Notes under the pieces: generated by a model
The model's input: the letters and a program-made list of their open reading frames with translations, nothing else
Database searches by the model: none
What the model was told of the DNA's origin: nothing
Assembly (NCBI GenBank): GCA_964369405.1
Contig: CAYJGB010000052.1
Location: 1-7,917 of the forward strand
Origin: CAYJFG01 sp964369405
Lineage (GTDB): Bacteria > Bacillota > Clostridia > Oscillospirales > Acutalibacteraceae
DNA: 7,917 nt
Direction of reading: 5' to 3'
Part shown: positions 1 to 5,400 of the stretch, piece by piece
Layout: every line of letters starts with the position of its first letter
Numbering within the stretch: the first letter of the stretch is position 1
Translations under genes and position numbers: made by a program

Positions 1-752
1 ATATCTATATTGGTTATATCTTTTTTGAGTAGTTCGTATATCTCAAATGATGTGTTGTAATCTTCTACTTCAACTGTTACTTCTTCTAAAGATGTAACAT
101 TCAACCTTTCTAATACCTTTGTTATTTCTGATTCTAAACAAGGTAGATACAAAAAATCCCTATCACTATCTGTATTTAAACAAAGTGTGATAGGGTTATT
201 GTTTCCAATTGGTGCAAAACAATTGCCGTTATATATTGTTACTTCATCATTATCATTCACATAGACAAAACCATATGAAGTTGGTAGGGGAGTATTGTTT
301 TTCATAATATCTACTACATACTGCTCACCGTCAAAGGTCTTTAGATATTCGACACTAGCACCTCCATTTGCATTTAGGTATAGTTGCTTACCTTTCGCAT
401 TTAAGTTGCTAAAATCGCTTACAAGGCTGTAGTGGTGCGTGTTTAACGTAAGGTTTATCATATCTTTTAAGTTATCATAATTTTTAGCTTCACTTACAGC
501 ATAAAATATATTTTTATCAAAGTCAGACAGTAACTCAAAGTTTTTAGTAAAGTAATTTAATTCTTCAAGTTTGAAAACTTTATCTTTTAAAAGTTTATTT
601 GCTCTATCGTCATCATATATTTCTGTAATTGTTGCTGTAGATGAATTTGAATTTTCTATTTCTAGTTTATTACATAGTTCCTGTAGGTCCTGTTCTTTTA
701 TTGGAAAGTAGTTACCTGCAGTTGAGTTTTTAGTTTTAAAGTTTATATACAT
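1..752 (-). CDS. ArdA-like antirestriction protein, 3' end cut by window edge
   Basis: An open frame of 250 codons runs without a stop from ATG 752-750 to the left edge. The start is set by AAGGAG at 764-759 with a 6-base spacer. I read the protein as an ArdA-like antirestriction protein of the type found on clostridial conjugative elements. Such proteins are acidic DNA mimics that protect incoming DNA from type I restriction enzymes. Visible support is the pairing of LEELNYF (residues 62-68) with NLKDMINLTLN (94-104), the layout typical of these proteins, in a chain rich in Asp and Glu. From about residue 186 a second segment starts (FLYLPCLESEI, then LERLNVT and VEVEDYNT), matching the opening of an ArdA domain, so two domains may lie in tandem. 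The family call is from memory of motifs. The gene is preceded by a terminator hairpin and a short tandem repeat that could control it. Confidence 0.72.
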   Translation of the reverse strand, partial: MYINFKTKNSTAGNYFPIKEQDLQELCNKLEIENSNSSTATITEIYDDDRANKLLKDKVFKLEELNYFTKNFELLSDFDKNIFYAVSEAKNYDNLKDMINLTLNTHHYSLVSDFSNLNAKGKQLYLNANGGASVEYLKTFDGEQYVVDIMKNNTPLPTSYGFVYVNDNDEVTIYNGNCFAPIGNNNPITLCLNTDSDRDFLYLPCLESEITKVLERLNVTSLEEVTVEVEDYNTSFEIYELLKKDITNID

Positions 753-767
753 TTTTTTCTCCTTATT

Positions 768-786
768 CGTGTACAAAACGTGTACA
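768..786. repeat. Tandem CGTGTACA repeat just upstream of the ArdA-like gene
   Basis: CGTGTACA occurs at 768-775 and again at 779-786, 11 bp apart, with a partial third copy (CGTGT) at 788-792. Each copy contains the palindrome TGTACA. The array ends 4 bp from the ribosome binding site of the ArdA-like gene, a position suited to an operator near the transcription start. The repeats are visible; the operator role is inferred. Confidence 0.45.
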
Positions 787-821
787 GCGTGTTAAATTTT
801 ATTTTTTTATTTTTGAGCATA

Positions 822-850
822 CAAAAAGAGGCAACTTAATGTTACCTCTT
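822..850 (-). terminator. Rho-independent terminator, minus strand, ahead of the ArdA-like gene
   Basis: Read on the minus strand, AAGAGGTAAC (850-841), loop ATTAA, and GTTGCCTCTT (835-826) form a 10-bp stem with one U-G wobble. The stem runs into a five-T stretch. On the plus strand the wobble becomes a C/A mismatch and no T tract follows, so it works in the minus direction only. It would end transcripts coming from the exporter operon or the 900-1140 region. Since it lies 70 bp before the ArdA-like start, it could also act as an attenuator for that gene. Confidence 0.7.
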
Positions 851-857
851 AAAATAT

Positions 858-900
858 AAACACATAAAGTATTAATTAATCTCAATTACTTTATGTGTTT
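858..900. repeat. Perfect 14-bp inverted repeat (AT-rich hairpin)
   Basis: AAACACATAAAGTA at 858-871 pairs perfectly with TACTTTATGTGTTT at 887-900 around a 15-nt loop. On the minus strand it is followed by ATATTTT and then, 7 bp later, by the terminator at 850-826, so minus-strand transcripts meet two hairpins in a row. The plus-strand side is also T-rich, so it might terminate weakly in both directions. Confidence 0.6.
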
Positions 901-925
901 TCGTGTGTTATTCTATTTTTATATT

Positions 926-1014
926 AGTGCTTGAAAACCCTTTAAAACCACTTAATAGTGTGGGCTTAGGTTCAATTCCCCTCAAATGGCTTTGGGGAGT
1001 ATAATTCAAGCACT
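926..1014. repeat. 10-bp inverted repeat with 69-bp interior
   Basis: AGTGCTTGAA at 926-935 is the exact reverse complement of TTCAAGCACT at 1005-1014. The interior contains further pairing between ATTCCCC and GGGGAGT (975-981 with 994-1000, one G-T pair), giving a nested fold. Confidence 0.55.
992..1002 (+). repeat. Direct repeat TTGGGGAGTAT, copy 1
   Basis: An identical 11-mer occurs at 1089-1099, 97 bp away in the same orientation. With four consecutive G in an AT-rich context, two chance copies this close are unlikely. Confidence 0.55.
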
Positions 1015-1044
1015 TAAAATTGCAAAAACATGATGGGCAATTAT

Positions 1045-1088
1045 CTCCGTTTTCCTCCGAGAAGCTCCGATTATCTTCGCTTTTCTCG
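1045..1088. repeat. CTCCG-like motifs at exact 10-bp spacing
   Basis: CTCCG occurs at 1045, 1055 and 1065, CTTCG at 1075 and CTCG at 1085, each exactly 10 bp after the last. Ten base pairs is close to one helical turn and is not a multiple of three, which argues against a coding repeat and for protein-binding sites on one face of the helix. CGAGAA (1058-1063) can also pair with TTCTCG (1083-1088). Confidence 0.5.
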
Positions 1089-1099
1089 TTGGGGAGTAT
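1089..1099 (+). repeat. Direct repeat TTGGGGAGTAT, copy 2
   Basis: Second copy of the 11-mer at 992-1002. It starts right after the last of the 10-bp-phased motifs. Confidence 0.55.
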
Positions 1100-1103
1100 T
1101 ATT

Positions 1104-1129
1104 GTCCCATCCTTTTGTAAGGGTGTGAC
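1104..1129 (+). other. Hairpin with TTGT loop, best paired as plus-strand RNA
   Basis: GTC (1104-1106) pairs with GAC (1127-1129). After one mismatch, CATCCTT (1108-1114) pairs with AAGGGTG (1119-1125) around the loop TTGT. One pair is U-G on the plus strand but C/A on the minus strand, so the fold favours a plus-strand transcript. Only four T follow shortly after (GGTTTTGC), so I do not call a terminator. Confidence 0.4.
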
Positions 1130-1197
1130 GGTTTTGCTATTGTAAAATTATTAGAAATACATATATATTATATAATAATTATAATTTCATGAAAATT

Positions 1198-3336
1198 TCA
1201 AGTTATCATAGTTAATATATTTCCAAAGTTTTGAAAATTATATAATGTTATATTATTTAATATATCAATATTTATTAAGTTTAGTAAAATTGGAATTACG
1301 AAAATAACAGTAGATATTAACACTGTCATAATGGTGTTTTTTGTTTTAGTAGATAACAACATTAATAATAATGTGATTACAATTGATGTAACTAATCTAA
1401 CTATAAATGAAAAAACTAGAACTTGTATAATTGTAAAATTATCTGACATATTAGAAAATTCTGGAATACTGCATATGGAACTATTAATTTCATTCAACCC
1501 ATATGTACTGATTATTCTAATAAAATAGGGGATATATATTAATAAATTAATGGCTAATGTAATTAGAATTGCACATATAGATTTTTTTAGTAAGATGTTT
1601 TTGTATCCAGTTTTTGTGCATTTAAGCAAAGGAATTGATTTACGTTCGTATTCTCTTGTAAATATTGGAATAATACATACTATTAGCAATATATATAATC
1701 CCAACACATAAATGTTACTCATATCTTTTTCTATGCCTAATAGCACGTTTACGCTAGTATGATTAACTACAGAAACACTTGTACCTTCATCATATTTTGA
1801 GTTTAAGTAATCGTAATATTCAATAAAATGTTTATTAAAATTCTCAAATTCTGAATATTCATTACTTTGAGCAGATAATTCACCTGATTCAATTAATTTA
1901 TTTGTATCATTAATATATTGTTCTATTTCATCTATTTTAGCTTGATTAAACTCACCACTGTAAATGGTGTTATAAAAGTTTTCATATTTTTCTTCGTCGC
2001 TTAAATAAACTGGAGTTGAGATATTAACATATAACTGTATAACAAGAACTCCAATTAAAATATATAATACTTTATTCGAAATAAGAGTTTTATACATTTC
2101 GTGAGCAAAAACACTAGTTTTTTCTAAAGGTGTTTTTATTTTAATTAAAGATTTTAGAGAAAACTTATTATATCCAGATATAATTTTACGACTAAACACA
2201 AATATGTTTGAAGTTATAAGAGTAAGCGTTAAAACAATAATTGATATTAAAAACACATAGAAATAATTTATAGGAAAATTGAATAAATTAATATTTAGAT
2301 ACCTTGAAAATAGGGAATGAATATCTATAAATTGAATTAAATTAATATATTTCAAAGCCATAATATTTGAATTATCTAAAATAAATATGATAGGTATTAC
2401 AGATATTATACCGATGATAATTACATAAATATAAGTACTTATCCTACTTTTAGCAAGCATAGAAATCAAGTTAATAATAAGTGCTATAATAAACATAACA
2501 AAGATTTTAAAAATCAAAAATAATATTAAATATTCTAAAACATTTATATGTAAAATACAATTTTCAAATCCATATACAGATTGAATAGACCTTGATAAGT
2601 CACCAAACCCATATAGCAAACTAGATAATAATATATTAGCACCGTAAAAAATAATAGAAATTAATGTTACAGACATTAAAACAGCAATTATTTTAGAACA
2701 AGCTAGAGTACCTTTACCTTTTTTACAAGTTTTTTGCAATCCAATTATATTTATATTTCTTTCAACACCAATAATACTATCGCCAACTAATAATAAGATA
2801 ACTATTATTAACAAGTCGGTAAATATGAAGTTAGTAGCCATGTTAACACCGTTTGATATGTCATAGGTAGTGTCTATAGAAGATAAATTTTCAAAATTTT
2901 CTTTAGTAGATACAGCGTTCTTATAGGTGTAAGAGTCTTTATTAGCAAAAATAGAAATGCTTGTAATATTATCACTTTCATTTACAACACCATTTATGTA
3001 GCTACTATAATCGCTAATAGTTTTTAAATGGTCTAACTCTGATTCTAATAATTGTCTATCGGTAAAACTGTCATTTGTATATATAGGTTCATCTGTTTCA
3101 GATACTTTTTCAATACTTTTATTTAAAAAATCAATTTTATCAGTAACGTTTGGAATATTTGACAAATCATTATATAAGGCTATATTTGCTGAGGCTGGTG
3201 CATTATATGTATCGCCATTAGCATTACTATTATATATTAAAAAGCAATTTGCTATAAGTAAAATAACGAAAATAATTAAATATATTTTTTTATTAATGAT
3301 TTTGTAAAATTCATTTCCAATTATACTTTTTTTCAT
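1198..3336 (-). CDS. Two-half ABC-2-like permease, probable exporter membrane subunit
   Basis: This 712-residue membrane protein is the likely channel partner of the ABC ATPase at 6473-7357. It reads as two related halves fused head to tail. Each half opens with a short cytoplasmic lead and one membrane helix (about 19-37 and 422-439). Each then has a long polar external loop (about 38-165 and 440-538) and a cluster of helices. The cytoplasmic stretch after the second helix is alike in both: VERNINIIGL and KTCKKGKGTL near 191-210, REYERKSIPL and KCTKTGYKNI near 561-581. Such repeats are usual for ABC-2 exporter permeases. The first half has a sixth helix at about 357-380; the second stops at residue 712 without room for it. 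The start is firm: GGAG inside the end of the preceding gene precedes ATG by seven bases, with a 1-nt gap between the genes. The substrate is not shown by the sequence. Confidence 0.75.
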   Translation of the reverse strand: MKKSIIGNEFYKIINKKIYLIIFVILLIANCFLIYNSNANGDTYNAPASANIALYNDLSNIPNVTDKIDFLNKSIEKVSETDEPIYTNDSFTDRQLLESELDHLKTISDYSSYINGVVNESDNITSISIFANKDSYTYKNAVSTKENFENLSSIDTTYDISNGVNMATNFIFTDLLIIVILLLVGDSIIGVERNINIIGLQKTCKKGKGTLACSKIIAVLMSVTLISIIFYGANILLSSLLYGFGDLSRSIQSVYGFENCILHINVLEYLILFLIFKIFVMFIIALIINLISMLAKSRISTYIYVIIIGIISVIPIIFILDNSNIMALKYINLIQFIDIHSLFSRYLNINLFNFPINYFYVFLISIIVLTLTLITSNIFVFSRKIISGYNKFSLKSLIKIKTPLEKTSVFAHEMYKTLISNKVLYILIGVLVIQLYVNISTPVYLSDEEKYENFYNTIYSGEFNQAKIDEIEQYINDTNKLIESGELSAQSNEYSEFENFNKHFIEYYDYLNSKYDEGTSVSVVNHTSVNVLLGIEKDMSNIYVLGLYILLIVCIIPIFTREYERKSIPLLKCTKTGYKNILLKKSICAILITLAINLLIYIPYFIRIISTYGLNEINSSICSIPEFSNMSDNFTIIQVLVFSFIVRLVTSIVITLLLMLLSTKTKNTIMTVLISTVIFVIPILLNLINIDILNNITLYNFQNFGNILTMIT

Positions 3337-3337
3337 T

Positions 3338-4870
3338 TTACTCTCCGTTTTCTTTTAAATAGTTAGATAGTTGACTATTAACTTCTTCTAAAATTACTTG
3401 CATACCTGCCTTGTTCAAATCGTCTATAAAGTTATTATATAATGTATCAAAGTCACCTTTACCAATAAATAAGTTCTCTTTGTAATCTTCGTATACACTA
3501 TGTGTCTGATTTAATTCGTCTAAAATATCATCTTGATTTAGAACAAAACCTATAACAGGTGGAGTAGTAGCATTTTCAAATTCTGCACTAGTTTTATAAA
3601 ATTCATCTTCTGGTAATATATATGCAGTGCTGAATATCTTGTATCGATTTGAATAAGTGCTATCTTGTGATTCAATTGTTACAATTTTATCATCTTCATT
3701 GATTGTATAATTTTCATTTTCTACACCATAATTTATTAGTAATGCAAGTTCTTTATTTGTATTTAATTCTGTTAGTAAATCTAGTGCTTTATCTTTGTTT
3801 TGTGTCCAACTTGAAACTCCTAGACCATTGTTTGAACACTGTGCAATAAAGTCATCATTAATAGGAATATTTACAAGTGAATTTTCAACATCAATATTTA
3901 TATCAGATGATTCAGAAATAGAAGTAGATATATGAACATCATCTGGTAACATATCGCTTACAGGTTTAATCTTATAAAGACTTTTTATATTTTTTTTCAT
4001 AAATTCATCTTCAAATATATTTATTGCTTTTATCTCTGTATCATTATAATTAATTCCAGTAAAAGGTGTCAATAATTGATAATAATAGTCTGCAGAGAAT
4101 GGAGGTACAGGAAACCCATTGCCAGCATTATATGTGCCTAAACCACTTTCCACTACCAAAGTATCCAGATTGATTTTTTCATTCTCTACTATATCCCATA
4201 ACTCGCCTTGTAAATCTTCTGGTTTGATATTGTTATCTTCTAATGCTTTTAAAGAAGAATCCCATGCTCTTGTAGTTGCATTTCCCATATTATTTGGTAT
4301 TACATAATTAGAACCATTTAAAGCGGATAATTCCCACACTTTATCATCAATATTATCGTATACTTTCTTGCCATCATCTGTCTTAAGATAATCATCTAAA
4401 GGTAATAAAATATCATTTAAATAAAAATATTCATCATCAAAGTATAAGTTACTTGAATCAAGCTTAACGACAGTAACAAGGTCAACATGCTCATTTTTTT
4501 CCATAGCATTTAACACGGCTGTTTGATATTTAAGCGAATATTGTGAATCCTCTTCGTTTTTAATTTCTTCGTCTGTTTGCAAGTTATCTATTATAGTAAA
4601 ATCAATATAGTAATCTTTACCAAGTGATTTCAAATAATTGTTGACTTTATTTTGTATTGTATCATCACCTGGATTATATACGAATTTATTTGTCATAATA
4701 ACTAATTTTGTCATATTTTCGTTTGGAGTAAACTCATCGCTTAATGTCGAAATACTTGACTGAGTTGTTGTGTTTGTATCGCCATCAGAAGTATTAGGCG
4801 TGCAACTAAATAAAAAGAATAAACTAGATAATAGTAATACGAAAGAAATTATTTTACGATATTTATACAT
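3338..4870 (-). CDS. LplA-type solute-binding lipoprotein with DUF3502-like C-terminus
   Basis: Encodes a 510-residue lipoprotein. The signal peptide ends in LFSC, with Cys23 as the expected lipidated residue, so it should be anchored on the outer face of the membrane. The C-terminal part resembles the LplA family of family 1 extracellular solute-binding proteins: GVSSWTQNKDKALDLL then ELALLINYGVENENYT (about 351-389), then PPVIGFVLN to LSNYLKENGE (about 437-510), the DUF3502-like region. Relatives normally deliver oligosaccharides to MalF/MalG-type importers, but no such permeases are here; the following gene, 1 nt away, is an ABC-2-like permease. A receptor, chaperone or immunity role for the exporter is therefore as likely as sugar uptake. 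The ATG at 4879 directly abuts AGGAG, so I chose the ATG at 4870, which has a 9-base spacer. Confidence 0.72.
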   Translation of the reverse strand: MYKYRKIISFVLLLSSLFFLFSCTPNTSDGDTNTTTQSSISTLSDEFTPNENMTKLVIMTNKFVYNPGDDTIQNKVNNYLKSLGKDYYIDFTIIDNLQTDEEIKNEEDSQYSLKYQTAVLNAMEKNEHVDLVTVVKLDSSNLYFDDEYFYLNDILLPLDDYLKTDDGKKVYDNIDDKVWELSALNGSNYVIPNNMGNATTRAWDSSLKALEDNNIKPEDLQGELWDIVENEKINLDTLVVESGLGTYNAGNGFPVPPFSADYYYQLLTPFTGINYNDTEIKAINIFEDEFMKKNIKSLYKIKPVSDMLPDDVHISTSISESSDINIDVENSLVNIPINDDFIAQCSNNGLGVSSWTQNKDKALDLLTELNTNKELALLINYGVENENYTINEDDKIVTIESQDSTYSNRYKIFSTAYILPEDEFYKTSAEFENATTPPVIGFVLNQDDILDELNQTHSVYEDYKENLFIGKGDFDTLYNNFIDDLNKAGMQVILEEVNSQLSNYLKENGE

Positions 4871-4879
4871 TTTTAACAT

Positions 4880-4884
4880 CTCCT
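4880..4884 (-). promoter_or_regulatory. Ribosome binding site that fixes the start of the solute-binding lipoprotein gene
   Basis: AGGAG (minus strand, 4884-4880) directly touches the upstream ATG at 4879, leaving no spacer, but lies 9 bases from the ATG at 4870. The second start removes three residues (MLK) and leaves the lipoprotein signal intact. Confidence 0.65.
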
Positions 4885-4901
4885 ATTAAAATAATAATAA
4901 A

Positions 4902-4930
4902 ATTTTATGTATTTTGTTGAATTTTGGCAA
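4902..4930 (-). promoter_or_regulatory. Internal promoter candidate for the lipoprotein-permease pair
   Basis: On the minus strand, TTGCCA (4930-4925) and TAAAAT (4907-4902) each differ from the sigma-A consensus at one position and are exactly 17 bp apart. It lies in the 80-bp gap after the small secreted gene. The -35 box falls inside one copy of the 16-bp inverted repeat, so a protein bound there could compete with RNA polymerase. AT-rich DNA gives chance matches, so this is a candidate only. Confidence 0.4.
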
Positions 4931-4935
4931 AACAT
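4920..4935. repeat. 16-bp inverted repeat, copy downstream of the small secreted gene
   Basis: AATTTTGGCAAAACAT here is the exact reverse complement of 5358-5373. The core TTTTG-G-CAAAA is itself a palindrome around one base, as expected for an operator. The pair encloses 422 bp that hold the whole small secreted gene and its ribosome binding site. Confidence 0.65.
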
Positions 4936-4950
4936 TTAATGAATTAATAT

Positions 4951-5328
4951 TTAATAATAAACAAGTGTGCTAACATTGTGGGTACTTCCACTTAGATAAT
5001 ATGAATGACTACCTTTTGTATAATCGACTATATACAAATTATTTTTAATTATAGAACTAGATGGAGCATTAAAAGTTTTTCTTTCGGAATAAGTTATAAG
5101 ATTTGATGTTGAAGTTTTTGCTACTCTATACCAGATTTTATGTGCGCCTGAAACGGTGCCAGCACTCACGCTAGAACTAATTGAAACTGAATTTCTAGCA
5201 GCGAATGCTGAAGAGCTATAGTTACGACCGTTCATTGAAAAAGTTGTATTATCTGATGCCGCATTAGTTATTAAAGATAAAGAAAAAAGCAAAGTTAATA
5301 CAATGATTGTTGATAATATTTTTTTCAT
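4951..5328 (-). CDS. Small cationic cysteine-free secreted protein, candidate exported effector
   Basis: Encodes 125 residues that match no family I can name with confidence. MKKILS followed by a hydrophobic run to residue 20 and TNA|ASDN near 21-27 is a standard Sec signal peptide with type I cleavage after about Ala23. The mature chain of about 102 residues has no cysteine, roughly nine Lys/Arg against three Asp/Glu, and about 22 Ser. It is rich in Tyr and Thr in alternating patterns that suggest beta strands, ending in LVYY. Size, charge and place between exporter genes fit a bacteriocin-like or other small secreted effector; a structural surface protein is an alternative. AGGAGG (5341-5336) with a 7-base spacer is the best ribosome binding site in the window, suggesting strong expression. 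The gene stands alone between inverted repeats with its own promoter candidates. Confidence 0.75.
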   Translation of the reverse strand: MKKILSTIIVLTLLFSLSLITNAASDNTTFSMNGRNYSSSAFAARNSVSISSSVSAGTVSGAHKIWYRVAKTSTSNLITYSERKTFNAPSSSIIKNNLYIVDYTKGSHSYYLSGSTHNVSTLVYY

Positions 5329-5357
5329 TATTTTTCCTCCTAAATTTTGAATTGTAT

Positions 5358-5373
5358 ATGTTTTGCCAAAATT
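5358..5373. repeat. 16-bp inverted repeat, copy upstream of the small secreted gene
   Basis: ATGTTTTGCCAAAATT, exact reverse complement of 4920-4935. It begins 17 bp upstream of the AGGAGG of the small secreted gene and overlaps a minus-strand TATAAT (5376-5371) by three bases. Confidence 0.65.
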
Positions 5374-5400
5374 ATAACCAAAATTAATTAAACTTCATAA
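5371..5400 (-). promoter_or_regulatory. Weak promoter candidate for the small secreted gene
   Basis: A perfect TATAAT lies at 5376-5371 on the minus strand, 43 bp before the start codon. The best -35 (TTATGA, 5400-5395, 18-bp spacer) matches only three of six positions. The TATAAT runs into the upstream 16-bp repeat copy, the placement expected for a repressed promoter. The 55-bp gap before this gene, against 15 and 1 nt elsewhere, leaves room for it. Confidence 0.25.

Larger units (their letters stand above)
901..1140. other. Gene-free, G+C-richer structured segment, possible element backbone or ncRNA
   Basis: No gene with a usable start is visible here. The segment differs from all its surroundings in composition: 52 of 120 bases are G or C over 1021-1140, against about 14 of 120 over 1141-1260. 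It is dense in symmetry: a 10-bp inverted repeat (926-935 with 1005-1014), an 11-bp direct repeat (992-1002 and 1089-1099), CTCCG motifs in exact 10-bp phase, and a hairpin at 1104-1129 that pairs best as plus-strand RNA. Together these suggest conserved non-coding DNA of a mobile element or a structured RNA. I do not recognise an Rfam class in it. Confidence 0.4.

Noticed and set aside
961..985. tRNA-like GGTTCAATTCC at about 969-979
   Set aside because: The T-stem would have only two good pairs beside the loop, and no D-arm, anticodon arm or 7-bp acceptor stem can be drawn around it.
1185..1194. TTTCATGAAA palindrome overlapping the region just after the permease stop, as a terminator
   Set aside because: It has no loop and only A/T-rich flanks without a T tract; the first convincing minus-strand terminator is at 822-850.
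1331..1528. Plus-strand open frame opposite the permease, and similar ones at 4119-4307, 5529-5735 and 6693-6905
   Set aside because: All lie wholly opposite well-supported minus-strand genes, show no recognisable domain, and look like complements of the real coding frames.
4951..5328. Lactococcin 972 family for the small secreted protein
   Set aside because: Size, signal peptide and neighbouring ABC genes are similar, but the GGxW start and H-x-A-type motifs I expect from that family are missing, so I left it unnamed.
4920..5373. Terminal inverted repeats of an insertion sequence or MITE
   Set aside because: No transposase lies inside, and I see no target-site duplication outside the repeats. 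The repeats also overlap promoter-like boxes, so regulation is at least as likely.
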